NCBI GenBank assembly: GCA_943737045.1
Contig: CALSFV010000366.1
Span: 126,501 to 190,500 of the forward strand
DNA from: Parapristionchus giblindavisi
Lineage: Eukaryota > Nematoda > Chromadorea > Rhabditida > Diplogasteridae
Length of the DNA: 64,000 nucleotides
Direction of reading: 5' to 3'
Shown here in pieces: positions 14,242 to 29,000 of this stretch. The notes beneath the pieces were generated by a model. The model made no database searches, was not told the origin of the DNA, and worked only from the letters and a program-made list of their open reading frames with translations. Each line of letters opens with the position of its first letter. Positions within the stretch are counted from its first letter, which is position 1. The translations under genes were made by a program, and so were the position numbers.

Positions 14242-15109
14242 TCACGAAAGAGCGTGTGGGAGTGAGAGAGCAGATGATGAGCGGTCGCGCGGAGTTGGGG
14301 CGCGCGCGTGTAATTTCGATGGCGGATATCTCGGCTCTAAGAGCAGGTAGGCCTTCACTTCCAAAAACATAAATGTTCAAAAACATTATAAGAAATATTA
14401 CAAAGATTAATTAACATTACTGAAACGTTTTTTCCACGGGGAAAAGCAAAATACGGTTTTTTTCAAATTTTTCGGAACTTGGTGATTTTGTGTTTCAAAT
14501 AACTGTCATATATGGGTATTTTGAGCTCGTAATGTTTTTTCGGATGTTTTTGAGTCATTTTAGCTCCTTTGCTGTTTCTTGATAATGGAATAAGCCGAGG
14601 TCGCGTCACTAAATAAAGGAATAAGCCGAGGTCGCGTCACTAAAATCAACGCTTTTTTTTTTCCAATTCGGAAATCCTCTGAAACTTGGGTCATTTTTAG
14701 ACACATATGGGTGCAACAAAACGCGCATAGAAGAAAAGTGCACTTTTTCCGATTAGGAAAGTTACGTCACTTTTTCATAAAACCGACCGCCCAGCACCGG
14801 CGCATGGTCGAAAAATGACGTCATCAAATGGAAAATGTTGCGCAAGATCTCCTCTTTCGATTCTTTTTTTGAAAAAGTGTCTATCATTATTTTGAACGGA
14901 GTTATGATCATTTTTCTGACGCACACTCGAGCCAAAAAAACCGTACCTGCCAACTTTGACCTACGGCTATTCGAAAATGAGAGCAGATATGCAAATTCGG
15001 AAAGCGCAGTTCGATAGAGCATCGTTCAAAGTACTTAATCTGAATTTTTCAGGGGGTCGAATTTTCTATGTCCGGGGGGTGGTCGAACCTCTGGCGATTC
15101 CTCTCATAT

Positions 15110-18100
15110 ATACTATTTATGTCTTACGTATTTCTTTTCTAATGTTTCGCATCCCTGTCATTCGATCCCAGTTTCATTCAACTGCGTGGGAATTCTTTTG
15201 TTCTGCTTCAAATCGGCGAAAGAGTACCGTTCGAATACTGTAGTATAGTCTGTTCTTATCTATGTTTTCGCTGCAATTTGAAATTTACCGGTACCTGGCA
15301 TAGAGAAGTACGACATGGAATAGTAGAGGATAGGGGGACGAACTGAAATTTGGTTTGGAGGTCCAAGTATCAATCGCTAATGAAACATGAAACTTGGATT
15401 ATCCAATCTTTTTAACGATCAAACTTTGGAAGGGGCGGAGTAGGAGGATAGAGTGAAGAATTGTACAATACTCCTACACTGCTTCTCCTTCTCAACCTTT
15501 TCTATCACAATCACCTCTACAATAATAAATGTGGTCTCTGACTCAGTCAGGGACCATTCTTTACAACAAAAAAAGATCGATTAGTGACATTTCATGATTA
15601 GTCACACTATCGACCTATCCCAATCTCTCTCCATAGAAATGGTCACAATAGGACTCAGATTGGTATCTGACCTTTTACTGCTAAAATGTTTCATTCAGTG
15701 ATATTTGATGGAAATTGCTGATAGTTGGCAAAGACACTTCAGTGGACACTCGCAACGCACAAATTCATTATCACCATTATTATTAATATTAGTAAATATT
15801 AGTAGTAGTGCAATGGAGATCCTGCAGATAATGAATGAATGCGTTTCTGGTCACGTCTTCTACATATATATTCTATATCATGTATCACTGAACAGCAAAA
15901 TTAATCACCACCTGAATTTTGTTCATATTTTTTCAGGTCCACTTTTAGTCATTCCTTTCGCCCTCTTATTCTCCCGATAGCGTCAGTGTTTTCCTCATCT
16001 TCACTGTTATTTGTCTTTCCATAGACGGGAATGGATGACTTTTAAGAACTCTCACAATGCGCCTACGTATGCTGTTAATCTGTAGGCTATTCTAGCTATA
16101 TTCTAGATCTAGAGTGGGCCTCTATCGTAACTTTATCGCCTCTTTATATTTTCCTTCTACCTTTTCGGAACAGCGCTCAATTAATTGGGCATGTGGTCAT
16201 CTTTTGGGTCCTCTTCTATCATTTCCTGAGTGGGTTATGATTGGGGTTACTCCTCTTCCCTCCTCCTACTTCCTCTTTTGTCGCTTCCTATATGTGGTCA
16301 AGGACCGAGCGTTCAGTCGGAACGTCTTTGGATGGCTAAAGATGAGGAGTGTAAAGAAAATGATTGGTGCAATTTGGCGTGAACATGACAAGGGTAATGC
16401 ATGTGCATCTTTAGCGCCAGCCTGTCTCATTCACCTTCCTTCCTCTCCCTCTCTCTCTCTCCCCCTCACCCTCTCTCTCTCACTCTCTCTATGTCTCTCC
16501 CCTTCCATGTCTGCATCATCTAGTAGCCCTCTGAGGCTGGATAAGTACAAGATCACGTATCTCCCCAGGTATAACCCTCGAATTGTACTAATGAAATGAG
16601 AGATGCATGAAACCTCCCCCTCAGGACCTTGATGGATTCAGAAAAGTGACCACTGGCTCGCTGTACATTCATTAGAGGTACAAACATTGGAGGGAGGAGG
16701 AGACAGAGGTAGAGGGAGAGGAGAGAGAGGGAGAGAGAGCCATTGATCTCCTAGTCTAAGTCTCTTATACTTTTCTATTCTCTCTCTTTCTCATAGTCCA
16801 TCACACGAAATTCTCTCCATTAGTGCATAGCATACAGAAGGTAGGATAGACGAGGAGAATGAGAGTGGTATAAGGAGAGAAGGAGAGAAAGGGGGGAGGT
16901 AGAGGAGAGGATCAAATTCTTGCAACCTATCTATTGTCTTAGCATGGTATCAACAGTGGTCTCTCATCTCTGCTACAGTACTCTCAGAGGTGCCCTGTAG
17001 TTCACCCAAAGGTTGTCTCTTCACGTTGTGTGTGTGCTCGGTTTCATCTTTCAGTCAACGTCAGGAGCCAACTTTCAATGCCATTTCCCCCTCTTGCAAT
17101 TCTAGTGTCTGGTTCTTCTGATTTACTGTATGAAGCAATGTGTTTTCTCAGAGATCAAAGATTAAAGATCAGGAAATGTGCGCTATGATTGAGTATTTCA
17201 CATTTGTGGTTGGTATCTCATCTTATTTTTTTCTTCCATGATACAAATTCTATCTCCTTCTTCTCCTTCTCTCTTTCCTCTCGAGGAGCTCAAGCGCACG
17301 AAATTGCGCAACAAAATTACTGGTCCTCCCGTGTGTCTGTCGTATTCTGAGGGTCCTCCCTCTCCATCTTCCTTTCTCGTCTCCCCTCTCTCCCTCTCCC
17401 TCTCCTTTTCCCCTTGTCCCTCTCCTCACCATCTTCTATCCCCTATCTCTGTCCACTTTTTCCACTAGTTCTTCAGCACAGCTCATCTCCCAATTTGCTG
17501 GAGAGGATCGTTTATTTTGACTAGAGAAAGAGTGAGAGATGGCCAACTGAGTGAGGGACACTACATACTTTTTTGGAGTTTGGTATCATCACTACTATAT
17601 CACTCCTCATTAGCAATTTACAACTAATTTGAAATCTGTTTGCATTACTAATTTTCGCATAAGTAACCATTAATTATATTCTATTCAACCACTACTCGTT
17701 ATGGTGTCTTTGCGTTCTGGTTCTCCCCTCTCCTCTCCATCTACTGTACGCAAGTTTCCTCCAGTCCCTTGTACGCGCGCCTAATGTCTCTCAATCGTGC
17801 CTCACAGGTCAACCCCCACTATTTGTATGAGTAAGAGACTTTGCCGTATCTTGCGGGTAAACCTTCTACCGTTCTACTGTTCTTCCTCTCTCTTCCCCTC
17901 GATCTCTCTACTTCTGCCCTTACCTTGACTCCCTCTAACCCCTCCCTCAATCTTCATTCCACCGTCCGCTTCCTCTAACTCTTCCCCTCAATTCTATCCT
18001 CATTGTTTGGATTAATTTTGGAACATTGTACATTGGTCATGTCCTTATTGGCGCAAAAAATTTATTTCCCTTTTCCTCTCTCCACTCCATTCCTCTAACC

Positions 18101-19777
18101 GTTTCTCTTTATTTCCTCCTCTCCTCACTTTCACCATCTCGTTTCTTGACCCTACCTATCACAAATTTCACTCTCGATCGACTCTTTAATCACTTTCTTC
18201 TTCTTCTTCTTTAGTCTTTAATCGCTAATTATCAGCTCTGTGCTTCATTTTTTGCCATGTTCACAATATTGCTGAAGCACTAACTTCTAAAATATCATTT
18301 AACTATTTGAATTGTTTTTTATGTATACGGATAGATTGGTCATCTATGATTTGTGCAAGTGATCATATGATTAGATCGTGCATAGCAATCAATTTTGATG
18401 TTAATTACAGTTCGGGTTGTTCATATAGGAGTGTTTTTAATGTAATTATTATTAATTATAATGGATGAGCTCCATTGGTCTCTATCATGTTTTCCGTAGA
18501 ATAAGCAGAGAAGAATAAGCCTTTGGCACAGCACTATCGGCGTCTGCGAGATTAATGAGAACGATTAGAAATTCATGCTGGATTGAGAGAGAGGGGAGGA
18601 GAAAGAGCGATAGAGAGAGAAGGGGAGAGGGGGATAGAGTTAGAGAGAGAAGGAGCGGGGAGGGAGGAGAGACAGGACTCCATCGGAAGGAGGACCATAC
18701 ATCTTCTTGTCTGTCACAATTGTCGAGAGAGAGAGAGAGAAGAGACCGATCCTCATTGTCAGTTTATTCCTTCTTCATCTCATCCCAAACTTGGAATGTT
18801 CATGAAGGAATCGGTGAGCTTTTCTTGACCTTTCGACTTTATGTTTTCTGAGATGCACAACAACAACGTATTATGCTAAAAAATAGTGACCTTTACTAAA
18901 TCTTAAGTTGCTGCATTGATAATGGCTACTAGTGATTGTAAATTGGGTTTTAGTTGTTGTACATTTATGTTCGATTCAGGTTATAGTGCCAATAACTAAT
19001 GCTCTCTTATCATTCTTCTACCCTCTTACATTATGTCTCCCTCTCCCTCTCCCTCTCTCCATTATTCTCCCCACCAGTTCATTCCCCTCCTCCATCATCA
19101 TTACCGTCATCATCACTAATGAATCATAACTTGCATTCTCTGGATCTTCTCCGTTTTCAATGAACTTTCATTCTTTGTCTTCTCCATCACTTTTCTCTCA
19201 CCAATCCTATTACGCGTCCATTCCATCCATTCCCTACTTCCAATCTCATGATTGCATCGTTTTTGTATGATTCTACCGAAATGTAGTCGATTCTGTCTGA
19301 AAATGGCCCTTAAAACGCAAAAAAATAGTCCATAAAGTCGAATTAACTTCTACGTCTCTTCATCGAATTAATCCCCACTCTCCTTCTGTGTATGTATGTG
19401 TTTGTTTAATTCCCCTTTCTTTTCGTAGCGATGACTTTTTGTCGGCACTTCTGCCAGTCTCCCCTCCTCCTCCCTCTCTCCTCTCTCCCCATTTTCCTAC
19501 TTTCCACCGGAGGGAGGAAATTCAATGCGACCTTCCTCCTCCCATTCTCTGTCTCTCTTCTACCTCTCTCTACTACCAGATACCATTTTCTGTTGTTTGT
19601 TAGTGAGTGAGAGAGAGACTCATAACTATCTCACTATTACTATAGCGTCGAATGAAGGATATATTATATTCGTCTCCTAAGCTGTTTCTGCTCTCTGCAT
19701 ACTGTATCTTATTATTCTACCGTTTCTGCTCGTGTTTAGAGTTATTGATCTGCCTGGCTTATTAATTGTATTTCCAG
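15110..19777. other. Gene-free region upstream of the Ig/FN3 gene
   Basis: No gene can be supported. The 161-codon frame at 16114-16599 ends in low-complexity Ser/Leu from a CT tract and has no recognisable motif. Polypyrimidine tracts are at 16438-16500 and 17365-17430, and polypurine tracts at 16680-16740 and 18575-18680. A GATCAAA-type repeat is at 17151-17172. The promoter of the gene at 19821 should lie in the last part, but I see no element that fixes it. Confidence 0.55.
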
Positions 19778-19820
19778 GGATTGATCAATCTGGAATGTAC
19801 TAGCCCCAATCTAGCTCAAT
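19771..19820 (+). promoter_or_regulatory. Likely trans-splice acceptor and 5' UTR of Ig/FN3 gene
   Basis: TTTCCAG ends at 19777 after a T-rich stretch and lies 43 nt before the ATG at 19821, with no ATG between. In nematodes such an acceptor usually receives a spliced leader. It could also join an upstream non-coding exon. Confidence 0.55.
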
Positions 19821-22800
19821 ATGGTTCTTCGTTGGCTGATTGTCGCGGCCTCGTCGCTGTTCACTGTGGCTGTAGGACAAAGGATGGCACGTAAGTCATC
19901 AAAGTCATTACTTAACTTGGAACTTAGTGGACTAGGGCGTAACAAAAATGATTGAATTTTGCAGAGTCCTATTTCTTACCATCGCTTAATGTGGATGCTA
20001 ATCAAGACTATCTCGTGCGCGGACAGACCGTCGTTCTCTCCTGTAAAGTCGGTGGCGGATCCAGATATAAAAGGCTAACCGGAGTGCGTTTTTTTCCAAT
20101 GAGTTTGCTATGATTCAAATTATGCGAACTAGTTAGTACATGTCTACAAAACATAAACTGTTCTACGCTATTTTTTTCAATTTGTGCAGAACCTAAATAA
20201 TCGACGTTCTATTTTTCTTACCTTTATGTTTTTGATCCTTGATTTTTTATCTTTGATCTTTGATCTTTGAACTTTCCAGGTTCAATGGCTTCTCGACGGA
20301 TTGCTGATCGTTATCAATGACGATTCTGAGTTTGTGATCGGAGAAAAGAACACGTAAGCATTACGATATCTCTGGTATCAAATGTCATGTGTAATTCTTC
20401 TTCTGGCCTGGTTTATTTTTGTACTATCGAAGGTGTGACAGTAGAAAATAAATCCGCTTACCTTATTGCACATATCAACTGCGCGGGATCAGACAATACG
20501 ATATTTATGCACATTTCAAATTAATAACACGCTATGCCGATTCGCAAGATGTTTGTAGCCTAAAATATATCTATTGTTATTCAAGAGTTTCTCCTTAAGA
20601 ACATATCAGTTGAGAAGTTTTTTGAATCATCCTATATTTAACCAAACGTGGATCGTCCTTCATTTGAGTGACTCAATTGGCGGGCCTTTTGTCTTTCTCT
20701 TCATCTGTCCTTCTCTTCTTCCGTTTGACCACCATCGGTCACCATATGACCATGGAATTGCATAAGAACAAACTGTTTTCTCTCCTCCCTCTCCTCTCTC
20801 TCTCTCCTCTCTGTCCTCCCCCTCTCTCTCTACCACTCTCCATCGCTCACTTAAATAATATGACCTTACTAGCCATTTTGTGGCTTAGAAGGCATTTGGT
20901 GATCATGCACAAGAATCATACAAATTCCACTTTACATGGATGTACAGTGAATAAATACAAATATTATTTTTGTTATACATATTAAATAAGTTATGCATGT
21001 GTTTTTTATATCTTGAAAGAAACGTTCATACGATTTATTCAGGCTGAATATCACGGGACAGAAACCAGCGTCGGAGGGTGAATATCAGTGTCAAGGAATT
21101 CTCGAGGAAGTCAATCTCGCCAATTACATGGTAATCCAACTAATTATTTCTTTATGATATAAAACAATATTAGTATTATTTTCTTAGTCATTCTCAGACC
21201 GTGACAATACTTGGCCTTTCTCTTCAATGTTCATGTGTAACCATGCTTCATCATTACAGAAAGTCAATGCTACTCTCATCTCATCTCCAATTAAACTACG
21301 ACGTGCACGCATCACGAGATTTGAGAAAGTCCCTGATGTTGTAAGTTTAATTTATTGTTTTATGCGCCCTAAAACCAATAAAGTTCCTGAAATTCATGTA
21401 ACATCGCTATATTTTCCTTAAATTAGCCGATATATCGCTTGCACGATCAAATCATTGTCTGAAGTGGGCTCAATTCACTCCGCGGGAGTATATATAAGGA
21501 TGAAGATGAATGGAAGAGGTCAAGATGATCCACTTTAAATGGACTCCACACACATATACTTTATAGAGGATAGAGGGATTAAGCCGGCATGACTCACTGT
21601 GAAATTGAACACTATCGAGTCAATTAAGCCCCCCCCTCCTCCTTCTAATGCCGCTTTGACCTTCTCTCTCTCTCGTCTCTATTTCTCTTGACGAAGAAGA
21701 ATAAGAAGAGACCTTAGGCATCTCGCCCTTTATCTCGTTTCGATCTCGGCTTCAATTGTAATGAATGAACATATTATACTAGAGGCCGGAGTAGTCGGAT
21801 GTATATATGGATGCGTTCGCATATTTCTCGGATTGTATTACAATCCGTGAAAAACAATGAGTTGGTTTTTTTAGCGATAGGAAATATGAACCCCGCGTAG
21901 ACTGCCTGAGGCCATATACTTTTTTGTGGAAAGGAAGTTGGATTTGGTTGGATTTGATTGGTGGATCGAGTGTTCGTGTTCAGTGCAAGGAAGGCAATTG
22001 ATTGATGGATATCCACGATTGAAGAAGGAAATGGACAGACAAAGACACGAAAAAGAGGACTGTAATTACGACAGATGACGTTGATACGGTGTGACAGTGC
22101 GCAGTAGTGGATGGGAGCAGGTGGGGGTAGACTAGATGAGACGAACACAAAAGGGAGTGAAAGGGATTCTGGACCAGAGAAGTGATCGAGAAGGGTGTGT
22201 CATATCTTCATGACCATTTCATTTTGCTGTTGAACACTCAAAATTTGAATCCTGTGCTGCATCAAAACTGGATGACTGCAAGTTTATAAATCGAACACAA
22301 AAGTATTTTAGTAAAATATATGAATAACTATCAGAGTGTGATTGTTCGCACTGGCTCCGTGGCTCGTCTTCCGTGTCCAGGAATGCCCGATGTCATTCCC
22401 GGTCCTCCTGAGATCTTCTTTGAACGAGAAGGCACCAATGAGTCTGTTGGACGTTAGTTTTTTTTCTACAATTTTTTCAGTACTAATATTATGTTGAGAA
22501 AGGTTGTATTTTCATCATCGCAATACTTCTAACATATCAATTCCTGATTTTTTTCCCTTATTTTTTTCGCCTCCCCTTTTTGAAAACTTCATTGAGATGC
22601 TTTTGGTGCACTTTACACACTCATAATACTGTGTGTCTTTCCAGCGATTTGATAATTAAATACATAAATTGTTTAAATAAATATTTAATGTTATTTTGCA
22701 GTCCAAAATTCTCGCTACATCTCTTCCTCGACTGGAATGCAGATCGCGATGACAACGAAGGACGACAGTGGAACGTACTATTGTCTCGTCAGGAATGATT

Positions 22801-23058
22801 ACATTAAGATACAACGTCGCGCAATCTCAGCTGTCAGACTTAAGGTAGGTTAGATTTAGTGTGAACTTAAGAGTAAGGTCGTACTTGATTTTAGTCAAAA
22901 AATTACTGATTTTGTTCTAGTTACTGTCTAGTGGGGACTTCCTAACGAGATCTATCTTGACCATAAGATTAAGATGTGAACAAATAGAGCAATTGTGATT
23001 ATTTGATTTATTGTCTCATCACTGAAATTGATCTGTTAGAGACTAAAAAAGACCAATG

Positions 23059-23095
<37 letters not shown>

Positions 23096-26000
23096 CCGCT
23101 CTGTGCACTCATTGATCTTTGATCTTTGATAAATCTCATTGTTTAAGGTGGTTGAGCCTGGTGACCGGGAAGATGCCATCATGCTCAAGGAGAAGTTGGA
23201 GGTGGTCTATCCGACACAGATGAGTTCATACGATCGACCGATCGTCATGGAAGTAGTCTACAAGAATGATGTATTGATCGAATGTGTAATGAACAATGCG
23301 AAGATTACATGGGAGAAGGTTTGTTCATCTTTTTCTCCATCACCACAAAACCAGACTTTGTCCCTTGAGGGGAATGGGCCATTAGCAGATGTACAGGGGA
23401 CATTTAACGGGGTGAATCGCACTGTTGTTTGTGAAATACAATCAATATAAATCTATGATGGAATGTAGGGTATTGGGAAAAAATAAATTAAATATTAAGT
23501 GTGGCAAAAGTATGAAAAAGTTCCATCCGAATGTTTATGTATACTATAATCGATATTAGTTCGCCATTTCATTCCTTAATTTTTCAGTTTAACGGTTCAT
23601 CTCGTTCTATCATCACTTCCGATCGTTTCTCTCACGTCTTCGGAAATCTCGTAATCAAAGATCTCAACGTAGTGCGTTTCCATTTAATTTTTAAGTATTC
23701 CTGATAACAAGTGTGTGGCTTTGATAGATAAAGTAATTTTAATATCAATTCAGTCGGACTCTGGAATCTACATCTGTAGAGGACAGTCTCTTTTGGATGA
23801 CAAGGTACCAATTCTAACAACATTATTTAGTTCTTTTTGGTTTATATATTTTTAACGGCATGCAGTAATAGTGATAACGGAAAACTTTAAATTCAATTTC
23901 ATCCATCTCATTTACACAATATTCCGTGTCGCTACAGTTGTTATCAATCATATTGCCTATGATCATCGAGCCCACTTTAAAAAAAGAAGGCATTTATAAG
24001 TTATCATTAAAGGAGGAAGTGGTGATCTACTATGAGCTTATCGTGCACCAACCGAGTGATGTTTATCTCTCTCTGAGCAAGACGGAAGAACTGTACACAT
24101 GGGAGGTAATCCTCATTGATATCATTACGCAAATAATATCATAACACCATAAATTAACATACAAATCCCATATCTACTGCCTGTCAATGAAATCAGTGCA
24201 AATAAAAATATATTTTCGTATAAAAGTTATATTTACGAAAATGGTTTATTTTCAATATGCATATTGAAAATAAACTTTGTCAGAACAATTCATTTATTAT
24301 TTTCAAACGCGTTATAAAATATGATCGATCAAAAATGCAGAAAAAGCGTAACATTTTCATTTTTCAGTTATCATGCTTGGCTCGTAATCTCCGTTACGAG
24401 ATTCCTATGGTCTACGTGAACGCGACTCCTCTGATCGATGCAGTCGAGACCATGGGAGTACCAAAGGCTGCCAATTTCTACACAAATCCAATTAATGTCA
24501 CCATGATGACTGCGGGATTCATGGGATCGGTTCAGGTCAGTTGTCCAATGTTAGAAATGATAATTTTTTTTGCCTTTTCAAAATATTAATTCAGTTGTAA
24601 TAGGTAAGAAACATTTATTTCTAATATTTTCATCTTCAGTGCATTTCTCGCCCTGCAATGGAGGAAGCAGAGATCTACGGAATGGGACTCGAGAAGGGAA
24701 AATCTAAAAACGTCTACGTTCTTCCATTCGATGAGAGAGAAAACGTAAGGATTATTTTCTCTTCCTTTTTGTTCTAATTATTTCACTCAATGATTAATGG
24801 ATGAATTGTTTCAGTCATTGATCCGAATCGGCCCGTCGAATACCAGTGTTGTGGAGGGTCGTTCAATTAAGCTCAATTGCTTACTGCAAGGACAATCGAT
24901 GTTCTATTGGACATATGGTTAGCATATAATTGTGTTATCCTCGCGTAATTTTTGTTTGCATCAGGTGACCAGAGGATATCTCTCAGTCATAGTAGCCGCA
25001 AGAAAATCATAGAACATAATCTCCATATCACCAATGTAAGTTCATGCCCTTCTTCGAATTTAACAAAAAATTTCGTTTCGCTACCATAGCATGATACACT
25101 GTGCAAGCAATAAGCCTATTATGACTATTTCGTAATAATAAAATTATAATATTCAGGCGACACTCGAGGACGAAGGATGGTACACGTGCGTAGCCGCGGA
25201 TAGCGAGCACAAATTAACGAATGCGAGTGCATACCTGACTGTTGTATCGAAAGGAGCAGCGAATCTCGAGCCTACCCAAAGTGATCCTGCACTATCAACA
25301 ACGACCACTGATGATTTGAAACCGAAGAAGGTAAACAAATCGAATAATTTTATTCATGTACAAAAAGGGTTGGGGGTTGTATTTATCACCTGAAAATGTG
25401 TCACATGCCATAATCAACTAAGGCAACGATATTAAATGTCGTATTTTACGAGCACTTCAACGGAAATTTTCTAGCTTCTAGCTAGTAGACCATTTTCAAG
25501 TACAGATGAAAAACCATAGATATTGACCGTATAAAATACACTTGTTTATTTGGTACGAGAGAAGCCAACCACTGCCACAATGAATTTCTATGTTTAGAGA
25601 GAAAGCACCGGTGAGAGAGTAGGTAGATCAGAGAGAGAGCGAGGAAGGAAAGGAGGAAAGAGTGGGGAGTTAATCGATATTTATTCCTCTGTTTAGCAGC
25701 AGTAGCAATGCAATTATGCAAGTACATTTTATACGGACAGTACTGTAATATATTTCAAATCAGTACATGCAATACATTTTAGAAAGCCCCTCCGATCAAA
25801 TTGAGTGATGTGAATGGTATCGTCATTGGCTCAGACGTCAGACTCACTTGGATTGTTGATGGAGATGACAGTCACATTGCCAGTTATGCTGTCCAATCAT
25901 TGAAGGTCGGTTACCAGCTCAGTTACAAGATACTAGCTTACTAGCTGACGTGCCACTGGAAAGTCTTGCTCAGTTAAGTGAGCGTAACACCACACAGTAA

Positions 26001-29000
26001 ATACTACAAATGAATTATTCGAGACAGTCCGAATCAGTAATACAGTGAAGTACAGTATGGTAATTACAGGAAGGCTCAAAAAACTGGAAGGACTTGGACC
26101 CTGCTCTCGGCCATATTCGAGCGAAGACAATTCAGAATCTGGAACCACTCATGACGTGAGAACCTTTTTCTTTCAATTATTAGTTCAATACTTGTTTTTA
26201 CTCACATTTTTAGCCTATGCGAATGATGCATTTCTACATTGTTAGTTGTTTTTGAAAAAGTGCGGTTCTAGGTATAAATTTCGCGTGACAGCCATTAATT
26301 ATGATAAAACGGCATCGGCATCATCGGAGACGAAATGGTTGAAGATAAATCAAGCGATGAGAGTCTACAAACCGAATGCTCCCAAGGTATCAAAGAGTCA
26401 TCAAGAAATAGTCGTAATATCAATTCCTCGCAGATATGTAAGAGAAGTGAGAGTGTGCGGCCATAGGTCGAAAAGTATGTTACAAAGTACGAAGCCTGAC
26501 CGGATTTTGCGCTAAAATTTCACAAAAATCGAAAAACTTGACCGGATTTTGAGCCAAAATTTCACAAAAATCGAAAAACCTGACCGGATTTTGAAAACCG
26601 ATAACCTAGCTATTCGACCTATGTGTGCGACCAGAGTAGAGTCAAATTTTCTTTTTCAACCAAATCAAAACAAACTATTTATTCCTGTATAAAATGTCTT
26701 GAGTAATCTGATAATAATCAAGTCTAATATTATGAGGAGTACTTATGAAGGTTAAAATTGAAGATTGAATGATAAATATTCAGCTCCTCAAAGCTGAGCC
26801 GCTGACTCCTTATTCGATTCGTCTGTACTGGCATTTTGAACCAGTTCACAACAATAGCTCAGAGGCATCTGGATTCGTGATCTCGTATGGAACAGACAAT
26901 ATACTCACTACACATAAGGTACTCCAGTCGTACTTTTTTCATGAACCAAATAAGCATTACAACAGTGACTAAATCCTTGTGCATGGTTGTATATTTCTTT
27001 AAACCATCATCTGTAAAGGTGTCATTCAATTGACCAAACGAACCTTATCAAAACCTTGCTTGTATTAGAGTGATAGCTTATTAATATCGCTAATATTTCA
27101 TTGATATCAGCCAATCGACTTGACTCTCTTTGCAAACTCCACTATAGTATAAAGTGCACAATAGTGACCTCGAAATCTTCTCCCAAAGTTCTCTTCATTT
27201 AGGGTCTAACCTCATCTTTTTTTGTGTTGGTCACTTTATAGTTCAATGCACTATTTATTATTTTTTCTGCGAAGAGACGACAGTCTAGATATAGAGAGGG
27301 GTCCACTTGTAGGGATTCCCCAACTGGTTGTTGTATATCGCATATCTTTTGAGTTTCACTAGTCTGCTGTCTAATCAATGCCTCTGTTTCCTAATGTAAA
27401 TCCTTCTACGGAAATGAGTAAAACGACGCATGTCCTAGACATCCCTTATAGATTGCTCGATAAGTTTCTGATCTTTAGATGTAATTTTGCAGACTGAGCT
27501 CAACTTTGCTTCACATCGTGAGCACACCGTTACTGGTCTCTCGTCCAATACGACTTACTCATTCGCAATCATGGCTATCAATTCTGCTGGACCAAGCGAA
27601 CAATCGAACATTGTATCGGCTAAGACACTCCGTTAGTTTCACTTTTTACTGTATTCGATCGATTGTTATATTAATTAAGATTTTTTAAACAGTCTGAATA
27701 TAGTGGTCATGCTTAACATCTAATTTAGACCCTGATGAGGCCAAGAATGGATTGATGTCCCTTTTAATCAGTGGACTGATTAATATGATGCCGGGAACGG
27801 ATGAAAATGTAAGTTCATTCGGCGACGCTTGTACAGCATACCACTCTAATTGTCTTTATAAATTTTTTTGATTAAGTATCCCCATACAATTATTTATTGT
27901 GTAATATAACAATTTCAGCGTATCCATATCCTCATCCTTCTATGTATATTTCCTCTTCTGATATTCCTCCTCTGCTGCGTTTGCTGTTGTAGATATCGAT
28001 CGAGCACAAAGTCCAAAGGTATGTTTTCTTATTGACCAAAGATTAATACAGTGCGGGACATAATGATATGACACCCCTAAAATTTTGGGATTCTGGCCGA
28101 ATTTTGAACGGAAATCAAAAGAGATATATACCATTTGTCTCCGCTACTTGGATAACTGAGGTAGCCCACGTATGAGGAAATTCAATTTCCCGGACAACGA
28201 GAAAATAATGCTTTTTCGAAATTTTAACGGGACATAATGATATGACACCCTGATTTTTTTCATGTGATATTATTATTTTCAAACTTCTGCATAACAGCAA
28301 TGGATCAACAACAGGTTAGTAATCAATGTTGTGGCCCCTCCTCGAGATTGGACCGAAGATCCGATTGGGCATGCTTCCATAGAGGGCAGAAATCACTTGA
28401 GGCTCGATGCCGTCCCACTCCTTTTTTATGATATCCATCAACTCGGCAACGGATGCATACTGTTTGTTGTTCTTGTACACACGACTAACCAGTAGGCCCC
28501 TCATGTTCTGCATGGGGTTTGCATCGAGGTTGCCCGTAGGGCATGGAAGAATTGGGATATTCTTGACTGTGAACAATGGTTTTGAGGGGTGTTTGTGGCG
28601 AAGGAGGCGCTGTCATTCAGGGAGATCAGATGGCGGGCCCGGCTCTACCTCATGAACGGAACGAGGGTAGTCTGGTGCATCACCCAATACTCCCCATAGT
28701 CCATCCTGCTGGAGCGGAAGGAGATGGGCGGCATGTCGAATTTTAAGAACGTGACCCAGAACATCACCGAAGTTCCTCCTGCTGAAATAACGTGATTCCT
28801 TGAGGAACTCATGTCAGAAGCAGTTATCGCCGTCCGGACTATAGGGGTTGATCTTCTTCTCATAGGTGAATGCGATCAGCAACCGATAATTGCAATATTT
28901 TTGTTAAAAAATATCATGTACCGTACTGCGGCGCGTTCTTAAAATTCGACATGCCGCCCATCTCCTTCCGCTCCAGCAGGATGGACTATGGGGAGTATTG

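Larger units (their letters stand above)
12345..15109. mobile_element. 2.8-kb fold-back element with an acidic ORF
   Basis: Two nearly identical arms of about 0.9 kb (12345-13247 and 14219-15109) are inverted around an 0.97-kb centre. The outermost ends are ATATGAGACGAATCGC and its near-complement, matching 15 of 16; the next ~50 bp differ between arms. The centre holds a poly-C run, a (CT)n tract and one minus-strand ORF with a polyadenylation signal. No transposase motif was seen, and no clear target duplication could be fixed. Long inverted arms with an internal gene fit an internally deleted DNA transposon. The ATATGAG ends recall the elements at 34591 and 62080. Confidence 0.85.

Noticed and set aside
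13835..14265. Plus-strand frames across the fold-back element centre
   Set aside because: Shadows of the minus-strand acidic ORF, which has the biased composition and poly(A) signal expected of the real frame.
16114..16599. 161-codon + strand open frame
   Set aside because: Ends in a CT-tract low-complexity run; the first part has no recognised motif, splice partner or poly(A) signal.
21774..22148. 124-codon minus-strand frame in an intron
   Set aside because: No motif, no poly(A) or splice context, opposite to the host gene.
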